From Candidatus Bathyarchaeota archaeon (GTDB lineage Archaea > Thermoproteota > Bathyarchaeia > TCS64): a stretch of DNA of 13,942 nt. Shown here in pieces: positions 1 through 7,229 of this stretch. The position numbers and the translations under genes are program-made. The notes under the pieces were generated by a model, which was not told the DNA's origin, made no database searches, and worked only from the letters and a program-made list of their open reading frames with translations. The stretch's first letter is position 1, and every line of letters starts with the position of its first letter. Location: positions 1 to 13,942 of the forward strand of contig JAGTQJ010000029.1 of assembly GCA_018396515.1 (NCBI GenBank), read 5' to 3'.

Positions 1-92
1 GCTATCGAGACTAGGTCGACGTATCCTCCATCCCTCAGCTTCTTGGCTGTTGAGGGGCCCACGCCAGGTATATCCTCGAGAGAGCCCGCCAT
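1..92 (-). CDS. radA: RadA recombinase, N-terminal fragment (runs off the left edge)
   Basis: Thirty complete codons of a leftward gene are visible, starting at the ATG whose first base is 92. The translation contains LEDIPGVGPSTAKKLRDGG, the helix-hairpin-helix (HhH) domain that opens archaeal RadA, the RecA/Rad51-family recombinase that forms filaments on single-stranded DNA during homologous recombination. The ATPase core lies outside the window, so the call rests on the HhH motif and its position immediately after the start. HhH domains also occur in other DNA repair proteins, but the sequence IPGVGPSTAKKL so close to the N-terminus is typical of RadA. An AT-rich box about 34 bases upstream suggests a very short leader. 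No strong Shine-Dalgarno sequence is visible before the ATG. Confidence 0.8.
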   Translation of the reverse strand, partial: MAGSLEDIPGVGPSTAKKLRDGGYVDLVSI

Positions 93-348
93 AATACCCC
101 GAGGAGATGTTGACCCGCCCCCAATAAATTCGGTGAGGGCGGAGGAGGGGAGGGGGGGTTAGATGTTAGATTTAGGATGCCCCAGGGCGTAATTCCCCGA
201 GAGAAATCTAAAAACAGATTTTTCTCCGTTCGAGTTCTGCCCTCGTCGAGAAGGCCCCGTTTAACGGATCAATCAAAAGGCGAGGCCTATTCAAAAATCA
301 GCGCCCTAGATTTAACTTTTTAATTGAATTTTATGCGCCCCTCCTCCA
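93..348. other. Intergenic region between the winged-helix gene and radA, with a hairpin
   Basis: This 256-bp gap contains no convincing gene. It holds the radA promoter region near 123-130. An inverted repeat spans 201-226: GAGAAATCT, a six-base loop, then AGATTTTTCTC, giving nine pairs with a two-base bulge. The right part (about 290-330) is AT-rich, with several short T-runs on the minus strand downstream of the winged-helix gene. These could serve as loose archaeal termination signals, but none is a clean long T tract. I tested the segment around 184-245 as a tRNA and it does not fold as one. Confidence 0.5.
123..130 (-). promoter_or_regulatory. Putative TATA box of radA
   Basis: The minus strand reads AATTTATT here, in otherwise GC-rich sequence. 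Its centre is about 34 bases upstream of the radA ATG. With the usual archaeal spacing of about 26 bases from TATA box to transcription start, the transcript would begin only a few bases before the ATG. The position is inferred from sequence alone. Confidence 0.45.
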
Positions 349-684
349 TTACTTTTTAGCACCAGATTCGTTAAACCTTGTTTGAGGGGTTCGATTGGGA
401 TGTCTTGTTGCGAAGATCCTGAAGACCTGGATCAGGGCCTCTACGAGGGGTTCTCCCCTCACCAGCCTGTATCTTCTCTGATGGCCCAGCCTTACCTCTT
501 CCACCAGCCCGTATCTCATCAGGGTTGCTATGTGGATCTTCAGGTTTGAGTCCCCTATTCCCGTCAAGGCTTTAAGCCTGTATAGGCTGAAGGAGGCCTC
601 AAGCCTTGGGTTCTCCGCCATGACCCTCAGTATCCTTAGTCGACCTATGCTCCCGAGAACCCTCTCGGCCTGCTCTTCAGGCAA
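349..684 (-). CDS. Winged-helix DNA-binding protein, ArsR-like, coupled to cdc6
   Basis: This small protein of 111 residues is a probable transcriptional regulator. Residues about 8-24 form a first helix (VLGSIGRLRILRVMAENP). Residues 32-41 (FSLYRLKALTG) and 44-60 look like the helix-turn-helix, with NLKIHIATLMRYGLVEEV as recognition helix leading into a wing with basic residues (GHQRRYRLV, 67-75). This is the pattern of ArsR/MarR-type winged helices. No metal-binding cysteines are present, so metal sensing is unlikely. The start is TTG at 684, overlapping the end of cdc6 by eight bases (TTGCCTGA), so translation is probably coupled. A role in controlling cdc6 or the nearby repeat-rich region is possible but is only inferred from position. 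The specific family is not recognised. Confidence 0.75.
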   Translation of the reverse strand: MPEEQAERVLGSIGRLRILRVMAENPRLEASFSLYRLKALTGIGDSNLKIHIATLMRYGLVEEVRLGHQRRYRLVRGEPLVEALIQVFRIFATRHPNRTPQTRFNESGAKK

Positions 685-1885
685 GGGCCTTCCTCCTCTC
701 CAATCCCCTTAGCATCCTGCTCAGGTCTTCAAGGGAGGCGCCGGCTATGCTCAGGCCCCTATCCTCCCTATAGTCCACTATCCCCCTGAGGGAGAGGTCC
801 CTCACCCTCTCAAGAACCCCATTGTAGGATAGGCTTCTGATGCCTTGGGCCTCACATGAGACGAGGTAGAAGTCATAGACCTCCTTTATCGAGACGTATG
901 GGGTCCTCCTATGTTGGAGGGCTTGGATCGCGCCCATCAGTATAGCAACGCCCTGCTCATCTAGGTTTAGGAGGTCCTCGCTGCTCAAGCCCCAGAACTC
1001 CTCACCTACCGCCCTCCTCACATGCTCTATGGAGACCTTCCTAGCCCCCTCGGCGTCCGCTATCAGGCCGCTGGTGAGCATCACGTCTAGGGCGAAGCGG
1101 CAATCCCCGGAGTTCTCCTTCCTGCTCGCCGCCAGATCAGCCACATAGCTGATCGTCTCCTCATCCACAGTTCCTGGCTTGAAGGCCTCATCAACCCTCG
1201 CTCCTAGGATATCTCTAAGCTGCCTTGAGTCGTAGCTTGGAAGCCTAACAACTATGTTTCCAAGGCTGCTCCTCTCTGAGGGGTCAAGGAGTTCTAGGAA
1301 GCCCGGGTCTCTGGCTATGAAGATTACCCCTATGACATTCTGGTATTCTCCCAGGTATAGCTCGCTCAGCCTCGTCAGGTCGTAGACCACTCCCCCCTCC
1401 CTCTCCTCCTCCTTAGACCTCCTAACCAGGTAGTCCACGTCGTCGAGGGCTAGGAGGAGGTACTTCCCCTCAGCCCTCAGGTAGTGGACGATGAGCCTCA
1501 GTATCTCCCCGGAGGAGTGGCCCCTCGTGGCCAACTCTGGGGCCAGCCTCTGGAGGATCGTCTGGTAGAGGATGAAGCGCGACCCCCCCTCAAGCTTGCA
1601 GTTAACGTGTATGAAGCTTAGAGGCACCCCCCTCTTTGAGGCCTCGGCCTGGTAGTTCACCCCGAAGCGGTAGGTTGTGCTCGTCTTACCAGAGCCCACG
1701 GGGCCATATAGCTGTACAACCCTCTCGTATGTTTCCCCAGGCCTCTCGAGGAAGTCCTTGAAGAGGCCCCTGAGCATGCTTATGTGGAGTTCACGATGGG
1801 GTAAATGGCTGGGGATATGTCTAGGGAGGAGTTTCTCAATATCCTTAAACACCGAGGCTGCACGGACGCTTGGAGATAATGGCAC
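677..1885 (-). CDS. cdc6: Orc1/Cdc6-family replication initiator (AAA+ ATPase)
   Basis: The 402-residue protein matches archaeal Orc1/Cdc6, which binds origin DNA and loads the MCM helicase. The AAA+ module shows Walker A GPVGSGKT (61-68), Walker B LLLALDDVD (143-151), a sensor-1 region near residues 183-193 (NVIGVIFIARD) and a sensor-2 helix with SGDCRFALDVM (259-269). The family usually has GDxRxALD there, so Phe replaces one common residue. A C-terminal winged helix follows from about 308 to 382. The segment FKDIEKLLPRHIPSHLPHRE at 13-31 is the usual N-terminal entry. The start is GTG at 1885, 27 bases from the centre of a TATA-like box, so the mRNA may be leaderless. A second GTG at codon 12 is possible. 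Some archaea carry several Orc1 paralogues, and which one this is cannot be told here. Confidence 0.93.
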   Translation of the reverse strand: MPLSPSVRAASVFKDIEKLLPRHIPSHLPHRELHISMLRGLFKDFLERPGETYERVVQLYGPVGSGKTSTTYRFGVNYQAEASKRGVPLSFIHVNCKLEGGSRFILYQTILQRLAPELATRGHSSGEILRLIVHYLRAEGKYLLLALDDVDYLVRRSKEEEREGGVVYDLTRLSELYLGEYQNVIGVIFIARDPGFLELLDPSERSSLGNIVVRLPSYDSRQLRDILGARVDEAFKPGTVDEETISYVADLAASRKENSGDCRFALDVMLTSGLIADAEGARKVSIEHVRRAVGEEFWGLSSEDLLNLDEQGVAILMGAIQALQHRRTPYVSIKEVYDFYLVSCEAQGIRSLSYNGVLERVRDLSLRGIVDYREDRGLSIAGASLEDLSRMLRGLERRKALA

Positions 1886-1907
1886 AGTAAGATGTATGGT
1901 GATGAAA

Positions 1908-1917
1908 ATAATTAAAA
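1908..1917 (-). promoter_or_regulatory. Putative TATA box of cdc6
   Basis: On the minus strand this reads TTTTAATTAT. Its centre lies 27 bases before the GTG start of cdc6, the spacing expected if transcription starts at or next to the start codon (leaderless mRNA). No Shine-Dalgarno sequence precedes the GTG, which agrees with this. Confidence 0.5.
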
Positions 1918-2026
1918 TATTCAGGAAGATGTGGGGGATGGATCTTTGGCTTAAACCCCTTTTCAGGGAATTATTTAAATTTTTAATGAAAATTTGCGTT
2001 TTTGTAACTCCTTAGCGGGAGCCGAG

Positions 2027-2048
2027 AAACGGATATTAAACGGGTATT
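2027..2048 (+). repeat. Tandem 11-bp repeat near cdc6
   Basis: Two adjacent 11-mers, AAACGGATATT and AAACGGGTATT, differ at one position. They lie between the AT-rich stretch and the CCCTTCAGG motifs. They could be a protein-binding site, for Orc1/Cdc6 or for the winged-helix regulator. Chance cannot be excluded for a repeat this short. Confidence 0.5.
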
Positions 2049-2126
2049 TTCAACCCCCTTCAGGTTTTTCTTGTTTAGCCCTTCAGGCATGGCGTGATGC
2101 TTCCAATAAGCCATTCAAGCCGCTCC

Positions 2127-2134
2127 TTTATAAT
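2127..2134 (+). promoter_or_regulatory. Putative TATA box of the M24-family gene
   Basis: TTTATAAT lies about 50 bases before the chosen ATG (2180), predicting a leader of roughly 20 bases. A second AT-rich candidate, TTAAAAAT near 2145-2152, would give an almost leaderless transcript. No Shine-Dalgarno sequence is visible before the ATG. Both boxes support a start at 2180 rather than further upstream. Confidence 0.4.
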
Positions 2135-2179
2135 CTCAATGATCTTAAAAATGGTATCGACATACAATTTCCTTTGGAT

Positions 2180-3349
2180 ATGCCTCTGAACAGAGATAGG
2201 TCCAGGGAGATAATGTCTGGGAAGGGCGTAGATGCTGTTATAGCCTCATCCCCCGAGAACGTCTACTATGCCTCGGGCTACTGGAGCGTTGCCCATAGGT
2301 CCTCCTCGAGAGTTTGGATCTACGCCGTGATCCCCCTCGATGGTGAGCCATTCGTTATAGCTCCTGCATGGGAGGCTGACCTGGCCCTCTCAGGCGGAGT
2401 TGAAAATATATACCTCTACGGCCCTGAGGAGGTGGAACTCACGGGAGAGGCCGGTATAGCTGGGTTTGACCTCCTTGAAAGGCTTCTTATCAAGGCTCGG
2501 ATCGGGGATGAGGCCCTATCAGCCTTAACTTGGGCACTGGAGTCGGAGGGGTTGTCTAAGGGGGTTATAGCCGTAGACCCCTCGAAGGTGGAGCCCGGGC
2601 TTCTCGAGAGGGTTCAAAGGGCCATCCCTGGCTTGGAGCTGAGGGATGGAAGAGGGCTGATTGAGGAGATTAGGCTGGTTAAGACTAGGGAGGAGGTGGA
2701 GAGGATCCTCAGGGCGACTGAGGTTGCGGAGAAGTCGATGGAGGATGCTCTGGAGATAGCTAGGCCTGAGATCATGGAGAGGGATATGGCAAGTATATTT
2801 GAGTACTCTGCGGCCGGGGATGACTGCGAGATATCCCGAAGGATGATAGGGTTTGGGGAGAGGAGTTCCCTACCCAATCCCACCCCTTCCCAGAGGGGGG
2901 CACGGAGAGGGGATATCATAAGGATGAGCCTCGGATGTGCATGGATGCATTACAACTCAAACATATCTAGGACAGCGATTTTAGGGCGCCCTTCAACCGA
3001 GGTTAGAAGGGGCTGGGAGGCTGTGGCCTCGGCCCAGGACGCGATTCTCGACGAGGTGAAGGCTGGGGCAAAGCTCTCCCAGCTGTACTCCGCAGGAGAG
3101 AGGAGGCTAAAGGAGGCGGGTATAAGGGTTATACCCTCAACATTCGGCCATGGGATAGGTTTAGAGTTGGAGGAAGATCCGAGGATCGGAAGGGCTGATG
3201 GAGAGCTTTTGGAGGGGATGATCTTGAACATAGATGTCCGTTACCTGAAGCTTGGGAGATATGGATTGGAGATAGAGGACACGTTCCTGGTCACCGATAA
3301 AGGGTTCGAACGTCTAACGAGGACTGGAGGAGAACTCTACATCCTTTAA
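2180..3349 (+). CDS. M24 (creatinase/aminopeptidase P-like) protein with substituted metal ligands
   Basis: With the ATG at 2180 the protein has 389 residues: a creatinase-type N-terminal domain (about 5-150, opening MSGKGVDAVIASSPENVYY) and a C-terminal pita-bread domain (about 165-385). The family usually binds two metals through Asp, Asp, His, Glu, Glu. Here the first Asp position reads RMSLG (Ser250), the second reads SNISRT (Asn261), His324 is kept in FGHGIG, the first Glu position is Asp352 (NIDV), and the last Glu is kept in IEDT (Glu366). The usual catalytic His of an LPHA-type motif is Asn233 in SLPNPTP. The fold is clear, but proline-dipeptidase activity is doubtful. It could act like metal-free creatinase or be a binding protein. 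The open frame extends to 1994, but that part crosses putative promoters. Confidence 0.85.
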   Translation: MPLNRDRSREIMSGKGVDAVIASSPENVYYASGYWSVAHRSSSRVWIYAVIPLDGEPFVIAPAWEADLALSGGVENIYLYGPEEVELTGEAGIAGFDLLERLLIKARIGDEALSALTWALESEGLSKGVIAVDPSKVEPGLLERVQRAIPGLELRDGRGLIEEIRLVKTREEVERILRATEVAEKSMEDALEIARPEIMERDMASIFEYSAAGDDCEISRRMIGFGERSSLPNPTPSQRGARRGDIIRMSLGCAWMHYNSNISRTAILGRPSTEVRRGWEAVASAQDAILDEVKAGAKLSQLYSAGERRLKEAGIRVIPSTFGHGIGLELEEDPRIGRADGELLEGMILNIDVRYLKLGRYGLEIEDTFLVTDKGFERLTRTGGELYIL

Positions 3350-3395
3350 GCGGATGAAGATTCAACAGTGAGATTGTCACACATCGTCCTTCGGG

Positions 3396-4667
3396 CTATA
3401 GGGTTCCCTCCCTCCATGATTTGAGGTATCTCCTCTGCTCATCGGTCAGCTCATCTATCTCCACTCCCATCCCCTTAAGCTTCAGCCCGGCAACCTTCTC
3501 ATCTATCTCTTCCGGAACCCTGTATACACCCGGCTCAAGTTTCTCGCTCCTCCACAGATATTCAACCGATAGGGCCTGGTTGGCGAAGCTCATATCCATG
3601 ACCTCGCTCGGATGGCCCTCAGCGGCGGCTAGGTTAACAAGCCTCCCCTCGGCTATGAGGTAAAGGCGCCTCCCATCTCTAAGCCTGTACTCCTCCAGGT
3701 TTTGCCTGATCCTCCTCTTCGAAGATGATAGGGCCTCGAGGGCTGAGAGGTTTATCTCGACATTGAAGTGGCCCGCATTGGCTAGGACGGCCCCGTCCTT
3801 CATCCTCATCATGTGCTCTCGGTCTATGACGTTTATATCACCCGTGGCCGTCACGAAGAAGTCCCCAATGGGAGCCGCCTCCCTCAGGGGCATCACCCTG
3901 AAGCCGTCCATGACAGCCTCTAGGGCTCTGAGGGGGTTCACCTCCGTAACGACGACGCTCGCCCCCATCCCCCTAGCCCTCTGGGCGATTCCCCTCCCGC
4001 ACCACCCATATCCACAGACGACGAAGACCTTCCCAGCCAGCAAGAGGGATGTGGCCCTCAAGATGCCGTCTATGGTGCTCTGCCCCGTGCCATACCGATT
4101 ATCGAATAGATATTTGGTGTAGGCGTCGTTCACCGCAATTATTGGGTATCTGAGAGCCCCCTCTGAGGCCATAGCCCTCAGCCTTATTACCCCCGTGGTG
4201 GTCTCCTCAGTCCCCCCCTTAACCCTCGCCAAGGCTTCAACCCGCTTTGAGTGGATGGTGCTGACAAGGTCTGCGCCGTCGTCCAAAGTTATAATGGGCC
4301 CATGGTCTATGACCCTATCAATGCACTCATAATACTCTTCCGTGGTCTCACCCCTCCATGCATAGACGTGGGTTCCCCCCTTGGCGAGGGCTGCTGCGAC
4401 CTCATCCTGCGTCGATAGGGGGTTGGATGCGCATAGGGCCACCGTAGCCCCTCCGGCCTCTAGGGCCCTCACCAGGACAGAGGTCTCCTTAGTGACGTGG
4501 AGGCAGGCTCCTATTCGTAGCCCCTCGAGGGGTCTCTCCTCCTCGAACCTATCCCTGATCATCTTGAGGACGGGCATATGGGCCTGGGCCCACTCTATTA
4601 GTAGCTCCCCCTCACCAGCTAAGCCGATATCCTTGACCCTAAATTCTCCCAAAGGAGTGCCCTCCAC
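3396..4667 (-). CDS. ahcY: S-adenosylhomocysteine hydrolase
   Basis: At 423 residues this has the archaeal length for adenosylhomocysteinase, the NAD-dependent cytosolic enzyme that splits S-adenosylhomocysteine into homocysteine and adenosine and so relieves inhibition of methyltransferases. Family landmarks include ACLHVTKET (His57), ITLDDGADL (Asp130 region), GTEETTTGV (Glu155), [20 protein letters not shown] (Lys185, Asp189), and the NAD-binding loop CGYGWCGRG (218-226). Some archaea use the homologue on S-inosylhomocysteine instead, and sequence alone does not settle that. The start is GTG at 4667, 22 bases after the DUF424 stop, so it probably ends the adenine deaminase, aIF2-beta, DUF424 set. 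No strong Shine-Dalgarno sequence precedes it. It converges with the M24 gene across a 46-base gap. Confidence 0.93.
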   Translation of the reverse strand: MEGTPLGEFRVKDIGLAGEGELLIEWAQAHMPVLKMIRDRFEEERPLEGLRIGACLHVTKETSVLVRALEAGGATVALCASNPLSTQDEVAAALAKGGTHVYAWRGETTEEYYECIDRVIDHGPIITLDDGADLVSTIHSKRVEALARVKGGTEETTTGVIRLRAMASEGALRYPIIAVNDAYTKYLFDNRYGTGQSTIDGILRATSLLLAGKVFVVCGYGWCGRGIAQRARGMGASVVVTEVNPLRALEAVMDGFRVMPLREAAPIGDFFVTATGDINVIDREHMMRMKDGAVLANAGHFNVEINLSALEALSSSKRRIRQNLEEYRLRDGRRLYLIAEGRLVNLAAAEGHPSEVMDMSFANQALSVEYLWRSEKLEPGVYRVPEEIDEKVAGLKLKGMGVEIDELTDEQRRYLKSWREGTL

Positions 4668-4689
4668 AGTTTTAAGGAGAGGTATTTCT

Positions 4690-4989
4690 TCATATTATAA
4701 TCTTCTGGGCGTGTGGCACCTCTCCTAGGTATATAATCGCCGCTTCTTGGATTATCCCCTGTTTCACGGCGGCCTCTACGATCCTCTTCCCGACGAGGTT
4801 GCAGATGGTGGCCTTCTTCACGGCTTCAAGGGCCTCCTCGACGGAGGCTGGGGCGCCCCTGTAGAAGCCCTCGCTCACCACGAAGGGGACCTTCCACCCC
4901 TCTATGGTCTTACCTAGGAGCTCGGCATCGCAAGCCGCTACCAGGATGTCCCTCCCGCGGCGCACGGTCTTCACATAGACCTCTGCCAA
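4690..4989 (-). CDS. DUF424 family archaeal protein
   Basis: This 99-residue protein resembles DUF424, a small archaeal family of unknown function. The typical features are a beta-rich start followed by [14 protein letters not shown] (15-28), a central [20 protein letters not shown], then [15 protein letters not shown] (66-80) and a C-terminal beta strand. There is no signal peptide or membrane segment. It starts with TTG at 4989, six bases after the aIF2-beta stop, and GGGGG sits just before the start. The tight spacing to aIF2-beta suggests shared expression and perhaps a link to translation or RNA, which is inference from context only. Confidence 0.8.
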   Translation of the reverse strand: MAEVYVKTVRRGRDILVAACDAELLGKTIEGWKVPFVVSEGFYRGAPASVEEALEAVKKATICNLVGKRIVEAAVKQGIIQEAAIIYLGEVPHAQKIII

Positions 4990-4995
4990 TCCCCC

Positions 4996-5415
4996 TCAAC
5001 TCGTCCCGACTGAGGAGCGGGCCCCGCAAGCCTCACATTGGAGGAACCACAGCCTCTTCTGGCGCTCCAGCCTGGTGTCGGGCCTCCTACACACTGGACA
5101 TATGACATACTTCTCGGTGTACCTTTCTAGGAGGTTTCGGATGCTCTCGAGGTTGAACTTGCCTTTGAAGATGGCCCTGCTCCCGTCGAATGTCGCGAGG
5201 GTGGCCATCTCAGCTGTTAGAAACTTTAAAATGTGATCCGGATCCCTCCTGAGGCTTTCAGCTATCTCGCTGAAGTTCTGGATGATGGTTCTTCTACCCA
5301 CGAACACGACCTCAGGCCTTGGTATGGTGAACCTCTCATAGGCCTCCACCTGCTTCGGAAGCCTCTCATAAGCCCGCTCCAGCATCTCCCTATAGCTGAG
5401 TTCCATGCCTCTCAT
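4996..5415 (-). CDS. eif2b: Translation initiation factor aIF2, beta subunit
   Basis: The 139-residue protein is the beta subunit of archaeal initiation factor 2, the heterotrimer that brings initiator Met-tRNA to the ribosome. It opens with the helix YREMLERAYERLP (8-20) that contacts the gamma subunit. The alpha/beta core follows, including the signatures VGRRTIIQNFSEIAESL (39-55) and HILKFLTAEMAT (61-72). It ends in a zinc ribbon with cysteines 106, 109, 127 and 130 (CPVC and CEAC). The length is normal for archaea, with no eukaryote-type N-terminal extension. The ATG at 5415 is chosen; another ATG three codons later is possible. A TATA-like box 26 bases upstream suggests a leaderless transcript in addition to any readthrough from adenine deaminase. 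Confidence 0.95.
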   Translation of the reverse strand: MRGMELSYREMLERAYERLPKQVEAYERFTIPRPEVVFVGRRTIIQNFSEIAESLRRDPDHILKFLTAEMATLATFDGSRAIFKGKFNLESIRNLLERYTEKYVICPVCRRPDTRLERQKRLWFLQCEACGARSSVGTS

Positions 5416-5435
5416 GATCTAATATCTACCTCCCC

Positions 5436-5445
5436 GGATATAGCC
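5436..5445 (-). promoter_or_regulatory. Putative internal TATA box for aIF2-beta
   Basis: The minus strand reads GGCTATATCC inside the 46-base gap between adenine deaminase and aIF2-beta. Its centre is 26 bases from the aIF2-beta ATG, the spacing for a leaderless start. The GGGGAGGT just downstream could act as a Shine-Dalgarno sequence in a longer readthrough transcript, although it stands 12 bases from the ATG. Confidence 0.4.
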
Positions 5446-5461
5446 TATGCGCTCTCTCATC

Positions 5462-7171
5462 TCAGGGTCTCGATTCATCATGCTCCAGGAAGAGGCTGAC
5501 GATCCTGAAGCCCTCCACTAGGCCCATATCCGTGAGCTTCAGCTCCGGTATCACGGGCAGAGATAGGAAGCTCATAGCCATGAAGGGGGAGCTGAGTGTG
5601 CAGCCGAGTTTCCTGCACTCTTGATGAAGCATCTCCAAGCCATCAGCTACCACATCAGCACCCCTACCGGCCATCAGGCCCGCTACCTCCAGCCTCAAGC
5701 TCGATATGATGCGCCCATCTTGTGCGAGAGATAGGCCTCCTCCCATCTCGGCTAGGTGGTTGCAGGCGGCTGCCATGCTCTCATCATCCACACCGACGAC
5801 TATAAGGTTGTGGCTGTCGTGAGCAACCGTAGATGCCAAGGCCCCACCCTTTAGGCCAAACCCCTTCACGAAGCCCAGCCCTATCCTGCCCGAGGCTCTA
5901 TGCCTCTCCACAACAGCCGCCTTTAGGATGTCCCTATCAGGATCTGCCTCCACCACACCATCTTTAACTTCAAGCCTTTCGATCAGCTTCTTCGTCACTA
6001 TGCTCCCCTCCATAACCCCCATCACCCTGGCGAGAGCTGATCCCTCCCTCATCCCGACAGGTACCTTGAAGTCATCAGGCTTCAACTCTCTGGCCAGCCT
6101 AACGGTTCTGTAGACTTCTGGGTCGTAGGTGTAATCGGGGATCCCGACCCTCAGCCTACCCATCTCTGCAACCGGAACCCCATCGAAGAGGACCAATTCC
6201 ACTTTGAGATCCTCGGATAGGACGGTTAGATGGGCCTTGAATCCGGGAGCGATGGCTCCAACACCCCTGAGCCTGAACCTCCTGGCGGGATTCCAGCTGA
6301 CCATCCTAACGGCGTCCACGAGGCCCACTCCCATACCCACGGCCTTCCTCACTAGGCGGTCGAGGTGGCCCTCAATTAACAGGTCTCTTGGATGCCTATC
6401 GTCTGAGACTAGGATACACCTCTCCAGGGAAATTCCCCTCTTGACAAGTGTTGAGAGTATAGCGTCCATATTTCTCGCAGCTGACCCCTCCCTGATCATG
6501 AGCCACATGCCCTTTCTCAGCTTTTCGAGGGCCTCTTCCCCTTCTGTGGACTCGTGGTCAGAGTCTACCCCCGCCGCGATGTACCTGTCGAGCTCCCATC
6601 CCCTCAACCCTGGGGCGTGCCCATCTACTGGAATTCCCATCCTCCTCGCCGCCTCCAACTTATCAATGACCCCCTCCTCGCCATGGATGACCCCAGGGTA
6701 GTTCATCACCTCTCCGAGGGCGACGATCCCAGGCTCAGAGGCCAGCTCCTCAACCTCTCTAATCCCGATCTCGGCGCCCGAGGTCTCGAGCCTCGTGGCT
6801 GGAACGCATGAGGGGATGGTCAGGTAGAGATCCATGGGTAGACCCCGGGACTCCTCTAGGAACATGTTTATCCCCCTAACCCCGAGGACGTTGGCAACCT
6901 CATGGGGGTCTGCGACGACCCCGGTGGTGCCTCTTGGAACCACGATCTCCGCAAACCTAGATGGGGTTAACATGCTGCTCTCTATGTGGATGTGGCCCTC
7001 TATGAACCCCGGAGATACAAATCTTCCACCAAGCTCTATAACCCTTTCACCCACATATTCTCCGCATATCCCGGTGATCTTCCCATCATCTACGGCTATA
7101 TCTCCCCTCACCACCTCGCCCGTGAAGACGTTTAGGATTCTGCAGTCCTTGAGAACCAGGCTCGCCCTCAA
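5462..7171 (-). CDS. ade: Adenine deaminase
   Basis: This 569-residue amidohydrolase converts adenine to hypoxanthine and ammonia. The metal-binding HIH of the amidohydrolase fold is at 60-62 within GFIEGHIHIESSMLTP. Other adenine-deaminase blocks are GVVADPHEVANVLG (84-97), GEVMNYPGV (153-161), DGHAPGL (183-189), DSDHEST (203-209), SDDRHPRDL (256-264), the VAHDSHNLIVVG segment, and LPVIPELKLTDMGL near the C-terminus. Length is typical for the family (about 550-600). The start is TTG at 7171 with AGGAGAGGG eight bases upstream as Shine-Dalgarno sequence. The adjacent phosphoribosyltransferase and MTAP suggest it processes adenine released by MTAP. It is the first gene of a leftward set reaching SAH hydrolase. 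Confidence 0.95.
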   Translation of the reverse strand: MRASLVLKDCRILNVFTGEVVRGDIAVDDGKITGICGEYVGERVIELGGRFVSPGFIEGHIHIESSMLTPSRFAEIVVPRGTTGVVADPHEVANVLGVRGINMFLEESRGLPMDLYLTIPSCVPATRLETSGAEIGIREVEELASEPGIVALGEVMNYPGVIHGEEGVIDKLEAARRMGIPVDGHAPGLRGWELDRYIAAGVDSDHESTEGEEALEKLRKGMWLMIREGSAARNMDAILSTLVKRGISLERCILVSDDRHPRDLLIEGHLDRLVRKAVGMGVGLVDAVRMVSWNPARRFRLRGVGAIAPGFKAHLTVLSEDLKVELVLFDGVPVAEMGRLRVGIPDYTYDPEVYRTVRLARELKPDDFKVPVGMREGSALARVMGVMEGSIVTKKLIERLEVKDGVVEADPDRDILKAAVVERHRASGRIGLGFVKGFGLKGGALASTVAHDSHNLIVVGVDDESMAAACNHLAEMGGGLSLAQDGRIISSLRLEVAGLMAGRGADVVADGLEMLHQECRKLGCTLSSPFMAMSFLSLPVIPELKLTDMGLVEGFRIVSLFLEHDESRP

Positions 7172-7221
7172 TCCTCAAGCCCTCTCCTTAATGGATTATG
7201 ACGAGCTTTATGGTGTTAAAG

Positions 7222-7229
7222 TTTTAAAA
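7222..7229. promoter_or_regulatory. Palindromic TATA box shared by adenine deaminase and the phosphoribosyltransferase
   Basis: TTTTAAAA is its own reverse complement and lies in the 80-base gap between these divergent genes. On the plus strand its centre is about 26 bases before the GTG of the phosphoribosyltransferase, implying a leaderless mRNA. On the minus strand it would give a leader of roughly 28 bases before adenine deaminase, long enough to hold the observed Shine-Dalgarno sequence. Separate overlapping boxes, for example TTAAAG beside it, remain possible. Confidence 0.5.

Larger units (their letters stand above)
1886..2179. other. AT-rich intergenic region beside cdc6 with short direct repeats; origin candidate
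   Basis: This 294-bp region lies between divergent cdc6 and the M24 gene. It is much richer in A+T than the genes around it, most clearly at 1971-1995. It holds three related motifs on the plus strand: CCCCTTTTCAGG (1956-1967), CCCCCTTCAGG (2054-2064) and GCCCTTCAGG (2078-2087). It also holds a tandem 11-mer, AAACGGATATT then AAACGGGTATT (2027-2048). Archaeal origins often lie next to orc1/cdc6 and contain repeated initiator-binding sites beside an AT-rich unwinding element. This resemblance is suggestive only: I cannot match the repeats to a full ORB element, and promoters alone could explain part of the composition. Confidence 0.4.

Noticed and set aside
184..245. tRNA-like arrangement with a CGTTCGAG segment and an AGGGC/GCCCT pairing
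   Set aside because: The D and T stems do not form, the central hairpin has a six-base loop rather than a seven-base anticodon loop, and only part of an acceptor stem pairs.
1899..1905. C box-like GTGATGA upstream of cdc6
   Set aside because: No D box (CTGA) follows on the plus strand within a suitable distance.
1994..2179. Upstream extension of the M24 reading frame by 62 codons
   Set aside because: The added sequence has no resemblance to M24 N-termini, is AT-rich, contains repeats and two TATA-like boxes, and the family-like N-terminus begins right after the ATG at 2180.
5419..5421. In-frame TAG before aIF2-beta as a possible pyrrolysine codon extending the protein
   Set aside because: The aIF2-beta N-terminus is complete at the ATG after it, the upstream 13 codons do not match the family, and there is no sign of pyrrolysine machinery in the window.
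6204..6701. Plus-strand reading frame of 165 codons opposite adenine deaminase
   Set aside because: Antisense to conserved adenine deaminase motifs, low-complexity Ser/Pro-rich translation, no start signal.
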